Under the pieces are notes generated by a model, which worked only from the letters and a program-made list of their open reading frames with translations, was not told the origin of the DNA and did no database searches. Made by a program: the position numbers and the translations under genes. From positions 806,001-870,000 of the forward strand of contig NZ_CP035382.1 in NCBI RefSeq assembly GCF_006874705.1: a stretch of 64,000 nucleotides of DNA, in the 5' to 3' direction. Positions within the stretch are counted from its first letter, which is position 1. The number at the start of each line of letters is the position of its first letter. This document shows, one piece after another, positions 28,335 to 38,091 of the stretch. The stretch is from Leclercia adecarboxylata (lineage in GTDB: Bacteria; Pseudomonadota; Gammaproteobacteria; Enterobacterales; Enterobacteriaceae).

Positions 28335-28939
28335 CAAAGCTCTCCTTGTTGCGACTGGAACAGCGACAGATCGCCCAGATCCGTGTGCAGGGTGAGTTCG
28401 CGCTTGTTCCGGCTGGCGCGCGCGATGTCCTCGTTATTAATCAGACGCAGGGATTTGGTCGGGCAGGTGCGGACGCACGCTGGGCCGTCCGGGTCGAAGT
28501 AGCAGAGGTCGCACTTCACCGCGATGGCGCGCACGCCAGGCACCCAGTCGAGGAACGGGCTGACGCGGGCGGGTGCCGGGGCGGCCATCGGCGCCTTGCT
28601 GGTATTACAGTTGGCAGGAATGGCCCGCGGGCGGCTCCCGGCAAACTCAACGGCGCCAAACGGGCAGGCAATACCGCACAGCTTGCAGCTGACGCACAGG
28701 CTTTCATTAAGCTGGATGGCGCCGTCAATGCGGGTGATGGCATTGACCGGGCACACCTGGGCGCAGGGGGCATCTTCGCAGTGATGGCAAAGCTGCGGCG
28801 CAGAGTCCTGGCTGTTGCGCATCACTTTCAGTCGCGGCTGGCTTTGCAGGCCATGCTGGCGATGGTTTTCTGAGCAGGCTGCCTCACAGGTGTGGCACCC
28901 GATACACAGCGTGGGATCGGCAATTACAAAACGATTCAC
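28334..28939 (-). CDS. hycB: FHL electron-transfer subunit HycB
   Basis: A 201-residue four-cluster ferredoxin (CIGCHTCEAAC, CHHCEDAPCAQVCP, CVSCKLCGIACPFG, CDLC..CVRTCP). It links FdhF to HycF. GTG 28937-28939 is taken as start because AGAGGA lies just upstream and it gives the family N-terminus MNRFVIAD; the ATG at 28963 would add eight residues overlapping a control site. HydN is its close paralogue. Confidence 0.95.
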   Translation of the reverse strand: MNRFVIADPTLCIGCHTCEAACSENHRQHGLQSQPRLKVMRNSQDSAPQLCHHCEDAPCAQVCPVNAITRIDGAIQLNESLCVSCKLCGIACPFGAVEFAGSRPRAIPANCNTSKAPMAAPAPARVSPFLDWVPGVRAIAVKCDLCYFDPDGPACVRTCPTKSLRLINNEDIARASRNKRELTLHTDLGDLSLFQSQQGEL

Positions 28940-28960
28940 CTGGTTTCCTCTGGTGATAGT

Positions 28961-28999
28961 CATTTTTGACGAAAAATGGCGGAAGTGTCATTTTCGACA
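28961..28999. promoter_or_regulatory. Two FhlA-like sites between hycA and hycB
   Basis: Two palindromes lie side by side: CATTTTTGACGAAAAATG (28961-28978) and, on the minus strand, TGTCGAAAATGACA (28986-28999). The second fits TGTCG-N4-TGACA, which I recall as an FhlA recognition pattern; the first resembles the reported CATTTCGTACGAAATG. E. coli also has an FhlA site between hycA and hycB. Confidence 0.7.
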
Positions 29000-29015
29000 C
29001 CTGACGACATCGAAT

Positions 29016-29474
29016 TCAGGCGGCGGCGTGGTGCTGCGCGAGCGCCGCCAGGGTCAGCGATTCGCCGCGCTCGGTGGCCTCAAATAGCGCGGCATAAACA
29101 CCGTTGATTTTCCCGAGGAAATGGTTGAATACCGCTTCGCGCTGGTCGATGTGAATGCTGCCGTCCAGCATCCCGTCATCGCTCAGCCGGGCGCGACCAA
29201 TCAGCACGCTCTCGTCGTTGTCACGCGCTTCAATGGTGTAATTGAAGATATGCCCGTTGAACGCCTGTTCAGGCGTCACGCGGATAAGGAAGTGGTCGAA
29301 CAGCCAGAAACCGAGCCCGGTGTCGTTGTTGCAGCCCACACTCAGGTGCAGACTGGCTTTAGAGAGGGTAATGGCCTGAACCAGTGAATTACCGTAGTGG
29401 TTCCAGTGGGCGCGGAGCACGCGCTGTTGCCCGGCAATAAAATTGGCTTTTTCGCTCAATTCTGAAAGTGTCAT
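29016..29474 (-). CDS. hycA: Formate hydrogenlyase regulatory protein HycA
   Basis: A 152-residue protein (E. coli 153). It has no known domain but matches HycA in pattern (SEKANFIAGQQRVLRAHW, NSLVQAITLSKASLHL). HycA counteracts FhlA-dependent transcription in E. coli. It is first in the hyc operon and divergent from hypA, with promoters for both in the 234-bp gap. Confidence 0.93.
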   Translation of the reverse strand: MTLSELSEKANFIAGQQRVLRAHWNHYGNSLVQAITLSKASLHLSVGCNNDTGLGFWLFDHFLIRVTPEQAFNGHIFNYTIEARDNDESVLIGRARLSDDGMLDGSIHIDQREAVFNHFLGKINGVYAALFEATERGESLTLAALAQHHAAA

Positions 29475-29519
29475 GGTGATGTACCTGATGCGTCATATGT
29501 AAAGAGTTCGCTTCACTAA

Positions 29520-29534
29520 GCACATTTCATGCCA
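29520..29534 (-). promoter_or_regulatory. Sigma-54 promoter of the hyc operon
   Basis: On the minus strand TGGCATGAAATGTGC has GG (29532-29533) and GC (29520-29521) elements with a 10-nt spacing. It lies ~45 bp upstream of the hycA ATG. Confidence 0.82.
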
Positions 29535-29591
29535 TTTTTTAACCTATTGATTTTATGCATTTTTATTTTTTAAAGCCTGCCCGATCACAAA

Positions 29592-29613
29592 AAATGACAT
29601 GTCATTTCGTCAT
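29592..29613. promoter_or_regulatory. Candidate shared FhlA site between hycA and hypA
   Basis: The perfect palindrome AAATGACATGTCATTT (29592-29607) runs into CGTCAT (29608-29613), the half-site seen at the fdhF and hydN operators. It sits between the divergent hyc and hyp sigma-54 promoters, so it may serve both. Confidence 0.7.
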
Positions 29614-29659
29614 CTTTGTCAGGGTTCAGTCTTCCCCCGCACTTTCTCCTCACTAAAAG

Positions 29660-29678
29660 CTGGCATCAATATTGCTTT
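29660..29678 (+). promoter_or_regulatory. Sigma-54 promoter of hypABCDE-fhlA
   Basis: TGGCATCAATATTGC (29661-29675) matches the -24/-12 consensus with exact 10-nt GG-GC spacing, ~33 bp before the hypA ATG. Confidence 0.87.
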
Positions 29679-29708
29679 ACCCCGCAAGACTTCACCGGGA
29701 ATAGCACA

Positions 29709-30059
29709 ATGCACGAAATCACCCTCTGCCAGCAGGCGCTGGAATTGATCGAACAACAGGCCCATCAGCATCACGCGAAGCGGGTGACGGATGTCTGGCT
29801 GCGCGTCGGCGCTTTTTCCTGCGTGGAAAGCAGCGCGCTGGAATTTTGCTTTGAGCTGGTCTGCCGCGGCACCCTGGCCGAAGGCTGCGGGCTGCATCTC
29901 GAAGAACAGCAGGCGGAATGCTGGTGTCAGGACTGCCAGGAATATGTCCAGCTGCTAACCCATCGCGTGCGACGCTGCCCGCAATGCGGCGGCGCGAGTC
30001 TGAATATCGTCGCTGACGACGGACTGCACATCACGCGTCTGGAAATTGAACAGGAGTAA
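29709..30059 (+). CDS. hypA: Nickel insertion protein HypA
   Basis: A 116-residue metallochaperone. His2 (MHEI) is the Ni ligand and a zinc site is formed by CWCQDC and CPQC. It delivers nickel with HypB to hydrogenase 3 in enteric bacteria. ATG 29709 gives the required N-terminal MH. Three bases separate it from hypB. Confidence 0.96.
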   Translation: MHEITLCQQALELIEQQAHQHHAKRVTDVWLRVGAFSCVESSALEFCFELVCRGTLAEGCGLHLEEQQAECWCQDCQEYVQLLTHRVRRCPQCGGASLNIVADDGLHITRLEIEQE

Positions 30060-30062
30060 ATC

Positions 30063-30935
30063 ATGTGTACCACCTGCGGTTGCGCCCACGGCAACCTCTA
30101 TATAGAAGGCGACGAGCGGAATGCCCATTCCGCTTTTCGCAGCGCCCCCTTCTCACCGGCACCCCGCCAGACGTTTCACGTCACGCGGATCGGCGGCGGC
30201 GATTTTGCGCCCACGGAACAGCAGCCAGGCCAGCTTGATTACGGCCAGGGGGCCGCAGGCACTCACGCGCCGGGCCTGAGCCAGCGCAAGATGGTCGAGA
30301 TTGAGATCGACGTGCTGAGCAAAAATAATCAGGTTGCCGAACGTAACCGCCAGCGGTTCCGTGCCCGGCAGCAGCTGGCGCTGAATCTGGTCTCCAGCCC
30401 CGGCTCCGGTAAAACCACCCTGCTGACCGAGACCTTAACGCGCTTACAGCAGCGTGTGCCCTGCGCGGTGATCGAAGGCGATCAGCAGACCGTGAATGAT
30501 GCCGAGCGGATCCGCGCCACCGGCACTCCGGCGATCCAGGTTAATACCGGCAAAGGCTGCCACCTGGACGCGCAAATGATCTCTGACGCGATGCAGCGCC
30601 TGCCCCTGGACGAGGGCGGGATTATGTTTATCGAGAATGTCGGCAACCTGGTCTGCCCGGCCAGCTTCGATCTCGGGGAGCGCCATAAGGTGGCGGTGCT
30701 CTCCGTTACCGAGGGCGAGGACAAGCCGCTGAAATATCCGCACATGTTCGCCGCCGCCTCCATCATGCTGCTCAACAAGGTCGATCTGCTGCCGTACCTC
30801 AACTTTGACGTGGAGAAATGCCTCGCCGCCGCCCGGGAAGTGAACCCGGATATCGCGATCCTGCTGGTCTCCGCCACGCGGGGTGACGGGATGGACGCCT
30901 GGCTTGACTGGCTGGAGGCGCAGCGATGTGCATAG
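30063..30935 (+). CDS. hypB: Nickel-dependent GTPase HypB
   Basis: A 290-residue protein, the E. coli length. The N-terminal MCTTCGC is the high-affinity metal site, the P-loop is SSPGSGKTT, and later motifs [15 protein letters not shown] and NKVDLLPY fit the SIMIBI GTPase fold. It drives nickel insertion into pre-HycE. The 3' end overlaps hypC by 10 nt. Confidence 0.97.
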   Translation: MCTTCGCAHGNLYIEGDERNAHSAFRSAPFSPAPRQTFHVTRIGGGDFAPTEQQPGQLDYGQGAAGTHAPGLSQRKMVEIEIDVLSKNNQVAERNRQRFRARQQLALNLVSSPGSGKTTLLTETLTRLQQRVPCAVIEGDQQTVNDAERIRATGTPAIQVNTGKGCHLDAQMISDAMQRLPLDEGGIMFIENVGNLVCPASFDLGERHKVAVLSVTEGEDKPLKYPHMFAAASIMLLNKVDLLPYLNFDVEKCLAAAREVNPDIAILLVSATRGDGMDAWLDWLEAQRCA

Positions 30936-31204
30936 GCGTTCCCGGTAAAATCACCGCCATTGCGGACGGTATGCAGGCCAAAGTCGAGGTCTGCGGCGTG
31001 CTGCGCGATGTGGATCTGACCCTGGTCGGTGCTCACGACGAAAACGGCACCAGCCGTCTCGGCCAGTGGGTACTGGTCCACGTCGGCTTCGCCATGAGCG
31101 TGATAAATGAAGCGGAGGCGCTGGACACCCTCGCCGCGCTGCAGAATATGTTCGACGTTGAGCCGGACGTGGGCCCGCTGCTGTTTGGGGAGGAGCCCCG
31201 CTGA
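30926..31204 (+). CDS. hypC: Hydrogenase maturation chaperone HypC
   Basis: A 92-residue protein starting MCIGVPGKI. The N-terminal Cys2 and the histidine of WVLVHVGFA bind the iron/HypD intermediate. It carries Fe(CN)2CO to the large subunit. It shares its last base with the hypD start. Confidence 0.97.
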   Translation: MCIGVPGKITAIADGMQAKVEVCGVLRDVDLTLVGAHDENGTSRLGQWVLVHVGFAMSVINEAEALDTLAALQNMFDVEPDVGPLLFGEEPR

Positions 31205-32325
31205 TGCGCTATGTTGACGAATACCGCGACCCGGAAAAGGTGATGCGTCTGATTGAGACGCTGAAAACCCGCGCCGCGTCGTTGCCCTACACCCCGGCCC
31301 GCCCGCTGCGGATCATGGAGGTGTGCGGCGGCCATACCCACGCCATCTTTAAGTTCGGCCTCGATCGGCTCCTGCCGGAGAATATCGAGTTTATCCACGG
31401 CCCCGGCTGCCCGGTGTGCGTCCTGCCGATGGGGCGGATCGATACCTGCATTGAGATCGCCAGCGACCCGGAGGTGATCTTCTGTACCTTCGGCGACGCA
31501 ATGCGGGTCCCGGGTAAAAACGGCTCCCTGCTGGATGCCCGGATGCGCGGCGCGGATGTGCGGATCATCTACTCCCCCGCCGACGCGCTGAAGCTGGCCC
31601 GGCAAAACCCGGATCGTAAAGTGGTGTTCTTCGGCCTGGGGTTCGAAACCACCATGCCCGCCACCGCCCTGACCCTGCGCCAGGCGAAGGCCGCTAACGT
31701 ACAGAACTTCTTCTTTTTCTGTCAGCACATCACGCTAATCCCGGTGCTGAAAAGCCTGCTGGAACAGCCGGAAAACGGCATCGACGCTTTCCTGGCACCG
31801 GGGCACGTCAGCATGGTGATTGGCACCCACGCCTACGATTTTATCGCGGCGGAACATCAGCGCCCGCTGGCGGTCGCCGGTTTTGAACCGGTCGATCTGC
31901 TGCAGGGGGTGTTGATGATCGTGGAGCAGAAGATCGCGGGCGTAAGCCAGGTCGAAAATCAGTATCGCCGCATCGTGCCTGAAAACGGCAACGCCGTGGC
32001 CCAGACCGCCATCGCAGAGGTATTCGGCATAGAAGGCGACAGCGAATGGCGCGGGCTGGGGGTGATTGAACACTCCGGCGTGCATCTCACCGACGCGTAT
32101 CGCCAGTTCGACGCCGAGCGCCACTTCAGCACCCGTGCGCAAGACATCTGTGACGATCCTGAGGCACGCTGCGGCGCGGTCCTGACCGGGCGCTGTAAAC
32201 CGGCCCAGTGTCCGCTGTTTGGTAACAAATGCACGCCGCAAAGCGCCTTTGGCGCGCTGATGGTGTCATCGGAAGGGGCGTGTAGCGCCTGGTATCAGTA
32301 CCGTTCTCAGGAGTGTGAAAGTTGA
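31204..32325 (+). CDS. hypD: Fe-S protein HypD, scaffold for Fe(CN)2CO
   Basis: A 373-residue protein (E. coli 373). Signatures: EVCGGHTHAIFKFG, HGPGCPVCVLPMGRID and the C-terminal cysteines that hold a 4Fe-4S cluster (CGAVLTGRCKPAQCPLFGNKC). With HypC it assembles the iron moiety. The stop overlaps the hypE start. Confidence 0.97.
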   Translation: MRYVDEYRDPEKVMRLIETLKTRAASLPYTPARPLRIMEVCGGHTHAIFKFGLDRLLPENIEFIHGPGCPVCVLPMGRIDTCIEIASDPEVIFCTFGDAMRVPGKNGSLLDARMRGADVRIIYSPADALKLARQNPDRKVVFFGLGFETTMPATALTLRQAKAANVQNFFFFCQHITLIPVLKSLLEQPENGIDAFLAPGHVSMVIGTHAYDFIAAEHQRPLAVAGFEPVDLLQGVLMIVEQKIAGVSQVENQYRRIVPENGNAVAQTAIAEVFGIEGDSEWRGLGVIEHSGVHLTDAYRQFDAERHFSTRAQDICDDPEARCGAVLTGRCKPAQCPLFGNKCTPQSAFGALMVSSEGACSAWYQYRSQECES

Positions 32326-33332
32326 AACAGATAACCCTCGCCCACGGGAGCGGCGGACAGGCCATGCAACAGCTGATCGGCGAGCTTTTTATGCGCGCCT
32401 TCGCCAACCCGCTGCTGAACGAGCAGGAAGATCAGGCCCGTATTCCCCTGCATGAGCTCACCGCTCAGGGCGACAGGCTGGCCTTTTCCACCGACAGCTA
32501 TGTGATTGACCCGCTGTTCTTCCCGGGGGGCGATATCGGCAAGCTGGCTGTCTGCGGTACGGCTAACGACGTGGCGGTCAGCGGGGCGATCCCGCGCTGG
32601 CTCTCCTGCGGCTTTATCCTCGAGGAGGGGCTGGAGATGGCGGCGCTGGAGCGCATCGTCACCAGCATGGCCACCGCCGCCTCTGAAGCAGGCATCACCA
32701 TTGTGACCGGCGATACCAAAGTGGTCCCGCGCGGCGCGGTGGATAAAGTGTTTATTAACACCGCCGGTATCGGTTCGATTCCCGAGGGGGTAAACTGGGG
32801 GATGCGCCAGATTGCGCCAGGCGATGTGCTGCTGGTCAGCGGCACGCTGGGCGATCACGGTGCGACTATCCTGAACCTGCGCGAAGGCTTAGGTCTGGAT
32901 GGCGACCTGCAAAGCGACTGCGCCGTCCTGACGCCGCTCATTCAGGCGCTGCGGGCAGAGCCCGGCATCAAAGCCCTGCGCGACGCCACTCGCGGCGGCG
33001 TAAATGCCGTTGCCCACGAGTTTGCCGCCAGCAGCGGCTGTGGCATCGAACTGCAGGAGAGCGCCCTGCCCGTGAAGGCCGCCGTGCGCGGGGCATGCGA
33101 ACTGCTGGGGCTGGACCCGCTTAACTTTGCCAACGAAGGCAAGCTGGCTATCGTCGTTGGACGCCATGAAGCGGAGCGCGTGCTAGGCTTAGTACGTCAA
33201 CATCCTCTGGGCCAGGACGCGGCCATCATCGGCGAGGTGGTAGAACGCAAAGGTGTCAGGCTCACCGGACTGTACGGCGTGAAGCGAACCCTGAATTTGC
33301 CACATGCCGAACCGCTACCGCGTATTTGCTGA
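32322..33332 (+). CDS. hypE: Carbamoyl dehydratase HypE
   Basis: A 336-residue ATP-dependent enzyme ending in PRIC; the C-terminal cysteine carries the thiocarbamate converted to thiocyanate. Family motifs are LAHGSGGQAMQQLI and CGTANDVAVSGA. The start is TTG 32322 with CAGGAG upstream, overlapping the hypD stop. It takes carbamoyl from HypF. Confidence 0.96.
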   Translation: MKQITLAHGSGGQAMQQLIGELFMRAFANPLLNEQEDQARIPLHELTAQGDRLAFSTDSYVIDPLFFPGGDIGKLAVCGTANDVAVSGAIPRWLSCGFILEEGLEMAALERIVTSMATAASEAGITIVTGDTKVVPRGAVDKVFINTAGIGSIPEGVNWGMRQIAPGDVLLVSGTLGDHGATILNLREGLGLDGDLQSDCAVLTPLIQALRAEPGIKALRDATRGGVNAVAHEFAASSGCGIELQESALPVKAAVRGACELLGLDPLNFANEGKLAIVVGRHEAERVLGLVRQHPLGQDAAIIGEVVERKGVRLTGLYGVKRTLNLPHAEPLPRIC

Positions 33333-33385
33333 TCCCGGCAGCACTCATTAGCTTCTCATTTTTCTGGATACTCTGGATAAAACGC

Positions 33386-35473
33386 ATGTCGTATACACCC
33401 ACGAACGATCCCATCGATCAAGGATTGTTCGATATTACCCGTAGCCTGCTGCAACAGCCCGATCTCTGCGCCCTGGCGCAGGCGCTGACCTGGCATGCAC
33501 GGCAGATGAACCTGGCCGATCGCGCCAATATTCTGCTCTGGCAGTCAGAGCAGCGTCGCGTTTATCTGTACAGCACCGACGAGCAGGATCGGGATATCCG
33601 CTATGAAGATGAGCCGCTGCTGGCGAACGGACCTTTTCGCCGCATGCTGTCGCGCCCGGACGTGCTGCACTGTCCGGCGGACACCTTTAAAGAGACCTGG
33701 CCGGCGCTGGCCGGGCTGGATCTCTATGCGCCTTTTGCCCATTACTGCCTGACCCCGTTGGCGGCCGACGGCCGGATCTTCGGCGGCTGCGAGTTCCTGC
33801 GCAGTGAGGATCGCCCCTGGAGCGACAGCGATTTTTCCCGGCTGCAAACCCTGACCCAGGCGGCCGGCCTGGCGGTGGAGCAGATCCTGGCCCGGCAGAA
33901 TAACAGCGACAGCTATGACGTGCTGTGCCGTGAACGTAACGATTTCCGCCTGCTGGTCGCCATCACCAACGCGGTGCTGTCCAAACTCGATCTCGACGAG
34001 CTGGTGACAGAGGTTTCCCGCGAGATCCAGCGCAACTTCGGCATTGATTCCATCAGCATGGTGTTGCGCAGCGAGCGCAAGGGCAAGCTCCTCGTCTACT
34101 CCACCCATTACCTGGATAAAAACGCCCCGCTGTACGATCAGAGCGAGGTGGACGAGAAGGGCACGCTGTCGGAAAAAGTCATGCGTAACAAAAAGATGCT
34201 GATGCTTAATCTGCACAGTCGCGATCAGCACGCCCCGTACGAACGCATGCTGTTTGATATGTGGGGCGAACAGGATCAGACCCTGTGCCTGTTCCCGTTG
34301 ATTTTCCGCGATCGGATCCTCGGCACCCTGAAGCTGGCCCAGTGCCAGGCCCAGGTCTTTACCGCCTCGAACCTGGAGCTGCTGAACCAGATTGCCGAAC
34401 GCATCGCCATTGCCGTAGATAACGCCCTCTCCTACCGCGAAATCAGCCACCTCAAGGAGCGGCTGATCGACGAAAACCTCGCCCTGACCGAGCAGATCAA
34501 CAACGTCGCTACTGATTTTGGCGAAATCATTGGCCGCAGCTCGCCGATGATGACGGTGATGAAGCAGGTGGAGATGGTCGCCCACAGCAACAGCACGGTG
34601 CTGATCCTCGGCGAGACCGGGACCGGTAAAGAGCTGATTGCCCGCGCCATTCATAACCTCAGCGGACGCAGCGATCGCCGGATGGTGAAGATGAACTGCG
34701 CGGCAATGCCCGCCGGTCTGCTGGAAAGCGACCTCTTCGGCCACGAGCGCGGGGCCTTTACCGGCGCCAGCGCCCAGCATATTGGCCGCTTTGAGCTGGC
34801 GGACAAAAGCACGCTGTTCCTCGATGAAGTGGGCGATATGCCTGTTGAGCTCCAGCCCAAGCTATTGCGCGTGCTGCAGGAGCAGGAGTTCGAACGGCTC
34901 GGCAGCAACCGCACCATCCACACTGACGTACGCCTGATCGCCGCCACCAACCGCGACTTAACGCAAATGGTCGCCGATCGTGAGTTTCGCAGCGACCTTT
35001 ACTACCGGCTCAACGTGTTTCCGATCTTCCTCCCGCCGCTGCGGGAACGCCCGGAAGATATCCCCCTGCTGGTGAAGTCGTTCACCTTCAAGATTGCCCA
35101 CCGGCTGGGGCGCAATATCGACAGTATCCCGGCGGAGACGCTGCGTCAGCTCAGTAAGATGGAGTGGCCGGGCAACGTGCGCGAGCTGGAAAACGTGATT
35201 GAGCGGGCGGTGCTCCTGACCCGCGGCAATGTCCTGCAACTGTCGCTCCCGGATATCGATTATCCGCGCTTTGTCAGCGCCGCAGTGCCGGAGACGCCCG
35301 TCAGTCCGATCCGCGAAGGCGAGGAGGAGTATCAACACATTATGCGGGTGCTGAAAGAGACCAACGGCGTGATCGCCGGGCCAAAAGGCGCAGCCAAACG
35401 CCTGGGCCTGAAGCGCACCACGCTCCTGTCGCGCATGAAGCGCCTGGGAATCGATAAGAACGCCATTTTGTAG
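33386..35473 (+). CDS. fhlA: Sigma-54-dependent formate-sensing activator FhlA
   Basis: A 695-residue enhancer-binding protein (E. coli 692). Two GAF-type sensory domains (about 20-180 and 205-350) are followed by AAA+ (Walker A GETGTGKE, GAFTGA loop, Walker B LFLDEVGD) and a C-terminal Fis-type helix-turn-helix (GPKGAAKRLGLKRTTLLSRM). It activates hyc, hyp, hydN and fdhF when formate accumulates. ATG 33386 gives the family start MSYTP; the open frame from 33326 overlapping hypE is not needed. Its products' target sites can be seen at four places in this window. Confidence 0.96.
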   Translation: MSYTPTNDPIDQGLFDITRSLLQQPDLCALAQALTWHARQMNLADRANILLWQSEQRRVYLYSTDEQDRDIRYEDEPLLANGPFRRMLSRPDVLHCPADTFKETWPALAGLDLYAPFAHYCLTPLAADGRIFGGCEFLRSEDRPWSDSDFSRLQTLTQAAGLAVEQILARQNNSDSYDVLCRERNDFRLLVAITNAVLSKLDLDELVTEVSREIQRNFGIDSISMVLRSERKGKLLVYSTHYLDKNAPLYDQSEVDEKGTLSEKVMRNKKMLMLNLHSRDQHAPYERMLFDMWGEQDQTLCLFPLIFRDRILGTLKLAQCQAQVFTASNLELLNQIAERIAIAVDNALSYREISHLKERLIDENLALTEQINNVATDFGEIIGRSSPMMTVMKQVEMVAHSNSTVLILGETGTGKELIARAIHNLSGRSDRRMVKMNCAAMPAGLLESDLFGHERGAFTGASAQHIGRFELADKSTLFLDEVGDMPVELQPKLLRVLQEQEFERLGSNRTIHTDVRLIAATNRDLTQMVADREFRSDLYYRLNVFPIFLPPLRERPEDIPLLVKSFTFKIAHRLGRNIDSIPAETLRQLSKMEWPGNVRELENVIERAVLLTRGNVLQLSLPDIDYPRFVSAAVPETPVSPIREGEEEYQHIMRVLKETNGVIAGPKGAAKRLGLKRTTLLSRMKRLGIDKNAIL

Positions 35474-35813
35474 GACGCAGGAGGGAAATATCACCCGCAT
35501 GAGTGGAATATAATTCTCATGTTTTCGGGGTGCTATTTCCCTGCCCTTACCGGCGACATTCCCCTGTCATATTCCTGTGCATTTTTGTTTTCGCTCCGCG
35601 AATTTCGCCATAATAAGACATTTCTCAAGAAAAATTCATATCGCGCTCAGCCCTTATCTCATGGGAAATTGCGCCGATTCGCGCGCGGCAAAAATCATGC
35701 CACAAGCCAATCCAGGGTTGTCTCAGATTCTGAGTATGTTAGGGTATGGCCGGTTAATTATATTCACTGGTAATGATATCGACATAAATAAATAACGGGA
35801 CATTCTTTATTGC
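35474..35813. other. proU upstream control region
   Basis: The 340 bases between fhlA and proV are AT-rich and hold the osmotic P2 promoter (separate entry). No gene is supported; two ORFs reading through it start far from ribosome sites. In E. coli fhlA is followed by ygbA and mutS, so this junction marks the right edge of the FHL insertion. Confidence 0.5.
35718..35745 (+). promoter_or_regulatory. Osmoregulated P2-type promoter of proVWX
   Basis: TTGTCT (35718-35723) and TAGGGT (35740-35745), spaced 16 bp, occur in the same context as the E. coli proU P2 promoter (TTGCCT/TAGGGT), including CAGATTCTGAGTATGT between them. In E. coli it is silenced by H-NS and induced by high osmolarity. Confidence 0.85.
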
Positions 35814-37016
35814 ATGGCAATTAAATTAGAAGTTAAAAATCTTTATAAGGTATTTGGCGAGCACCCGCAGCGCGCATTCAAATATATTGAAAAAGGACTT
35901 TCAAAAGAACATATTCTGGAAAAAACCGGGCTGTCGCTTGGCGTTAAAGACGCCAGTCTGGCCATTGAAGAAGGCGAGATTTTCGTCATCATGGGGTTAT
36001 CCGGTTCGGGTAAATCCACTATGGTTCGCCTTCTCAATCGCCTGATTGAACCCACCCGCGGACAGGTGCTGATTGATGGCGTGGATATCGCCAAAATATC
36101 GGACGCCGAGCTCCGCGAGGTGCGCAGAAAAAAGATCGCGATGGTGTTTCAGTCGTTCGCTCTGATGCCGCATATGACGGTATTAGATAACACCGCCTTT
36201 GGTATGGAATTAGCCGGCGTTGCGGCCAATGAGCGCCAGGAAAAAGCGCTGGATGCGCTGCGTCAGGTGGGGCTGGAAAATTACGCTCACGCCTACCCGG
36301 ATGAACTTTCCGGCGGGATGCGTCAGCGCGTAGGATTAGCCCGCGCATTAGCGATCAACCCCGATATATTATTAATGGACGAAGCCTTCTCGGCGCTCGA
36401 TCCCTTAATTCGTACCGAGATGCAGGATGAGCTGGTAAAACTGCAGTCGCGGCATCAGCGCACCATTGTCTTTATTTCCCATGACCTCGATGAAGCCATG
36501 CGAATTGGCGATCGTATTGCCATTATGCAAAACGGCGAAGTGGTGCAGGTGGGAACCCCGGATGAAATTCTCAATAATCCGGCGAATGATTATGTGCGTA
36601 CCTTCTTCCGCGGCGTGGATATTAGCCAGGTGTTCAGCGCCAAAGATATTGCCCGCCGAACGCCGAACGGCATTATCCGTAAAACGCCAGGCTTCGGCCC
36701 GCGATCGGCGCTCAAACTGCTGCAGGATGAAGACCGCGAATACGGTTATCTGGTTGAACGCGGTAATAAATTTGTCGGTGTTGTCTCCATCGACTCCCTG
36801 AAAACCGCGCTTAGCGAAAACGCAGGAATCGATGCGGCGTTAATTGACGCTCCGCTTGCTGTGGATGCCGAAACGCCGCTCAGCGAGCTGCTCTCCCATG
36901 TCGGTCAGGCGCCCTGCGCGGTACCGGTAGTCGGAGAGGAACAACAGTACGTCGGCATCATCTCAAAACGCATGTTGCTGCAGGCTTTAGATCGCGAGGG
37001 GGCAAACAATGGCTGA
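35814..37016 (+). CDS. proV: Glycine betaine/proline ABC transporter ATPase ProV
   Basis: A 400-residue ATPase. Walker [13 protein letters not shown] signature [15 protein letters not shown], Walker B LLMDEAFS and the H-loop FISHDLDEA are present, with a C-terminal pair of CBS motifs (~280-400). It powers osmoprotectant import. It overlaps proW by 8 nt. Its 5' part is AT-rich, as is the H-NS-bound region in E. coli. Confidence 0.98.
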   Translation: MAIKLEVKNLYKVFGEHPQRAFKYIEKGLSKEHILEKTGLSLGVKDASLAIEEGEIFVIMGLSGSGKSTMVRLLNRLIEPTRGQVLIDGVDIAKISDAELREVRRKKIAMVFQSFALMPHMTVLDNTAFGMELAGVAANERQEKALDALRQVGLENYAHAYPDELSGGMRQRVGLARALAINPDILLMDEAFSALDPLIRTEMQDELVKLQSRHQRTIVFISHDLDEAMRIGDRIAIMQNGEVVQVGTPDEILNNPANDYVRTFFRGVDISQVFSAKDIARRTPNGIIRKTPGFGPRSALKLLQDEDREYGYLVERGNKFVGVVSIDSLKTALSENAGIDAALIDAPLAVDAETPLSELLSHVGQAPCAVPVVGEEQQYVGIISKRMLLQALDREGANNG

Positions 37017-38082
37017 TCAATCTAACCCGTGGGGCACCACTGAGGCCGCCGACAGCGCGGCACAATCCGCCGACGCGTGGGGTACCGCTCCGGCGACGGC
37101 TCCTGCGGACGGCGGCAGTGCCGACTGGCTGACCAGCGCCCCGGCGCCGGCGCCAGAACATTTCAATATTATGGATCCGTTCCATAAAACCCTGATCCCG
37201 CTCGACAGCTGGGTGACAGAGGGGATCGACTGGGTGGTGACGCACTTCCGCCCGGTGTTTCAGGGGATCCGCGTCCCGGTGGATTATATCCTCAACGGCT
37301 TCCAGCAGCTGATGCTGGGCATGCCGGCCCCGGTCGCCATCGTGCTGTTCTCGCTGATTGCCTGGCAGTTTGGCAGCGCGGGGATGGGCATCGCGACCCT
37401 GATCTCGCTGATCCTGATCGGTGCGATCGGTGCCTGGTCGCAGGCGATGATCACCCTGGCGCTGGTGCTGACCGCCCTGCTCTTCTGCGTGGTGATTGGC
37501 CTGCCGATGGGGATCTGGCTGGCGCGCAGTCCGCGGGCGGCCAAAATTATCCGGCCGCTTTTGGATGCGATGCAGACCACCCCGGCGTTTGTCTATCTGG
37601 TGCCTATCGTGATGCTGTTTGGCATCGGTAACGTGCCGGGCGTGGTGGTGACCATTATCTTCGCCCTGCCGCCGATTGTGCGTCTGACCATTCTGGGGAT
37701 CAACCAGGTACCCGCCGACCTGATCGAAGCCTCGCGCTCGTTTGGCGCCAGCCCGCGCCAGATGCTGTTCAAAGTGCAGCTGCCGCTGGCGATGCCGACC
37801 ATTATGGCCGGTGTGAACCAGACCCTGATGCTGGCCCTGTCGATGGTGGTGATCGCCTCGATGATCGCCGTAGGGGGTCTTGGTCAGATGGTGCTGCGCG
37901 GGATTGGTCGTCTCGATATGGGACTCGCCACCGTGGGCGGCGTCGGGATCGTGATCCTCGCCATTATTCTTGACCGCCTGACCCAGGCTGTCGGTCGTGA
38001 TTCACGCAGTCGCGGCAACCGTCGCTGGTACACCACCGGCCCTGTCGGGTTAATCACCCGTCCCTTCTCAAAAGCAAAATAA
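37009..38082 (+). CDS. proW: Glycine betaine/proline ABC permease ProW
   Basis: A 357-residue permease (E. coli 354). A ~100-residue hydrophilic N-terminal region, with the duplicated NPWGT/DAWGT motif, precedes the binding-protein-dependent permease fold and its EAA loop ([26 protein letters not shown], near 245-270). Confidence 0.97.
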   Translation: MADQSNPWGTTEAADSAAQSADAWGTAPATAPADGGSADWLTSAPAPAPEHFNIMDPFHKTLIPLDSWVTEGIDWVVTHFRPVFQGIRVPVDYILNGFQQLMLGMPAPVAIVLFSLIAWQFGSAGMGIATLISLILIGAIGAWSQAMITLALVLTALLFCVVIGLPMGIWLARSPRAAKIIRPLLDAMQTTPAFVYLVPIVMLFGIGNVPGVVVTIIFALPPIVRLTILGINQVPADLIEASRSFGASPRQMLFKVQLPLAMPTIMAGVNQTLMLALSMVVIASMIAVGGLGQMVLRGIGRLDMGLATVGGVGIVILAIILDRLTQAVGRDSRSRGNRRWYTTGPVGLITRPFSKAK

Positions 38083-38091
38083 GGAACAACG

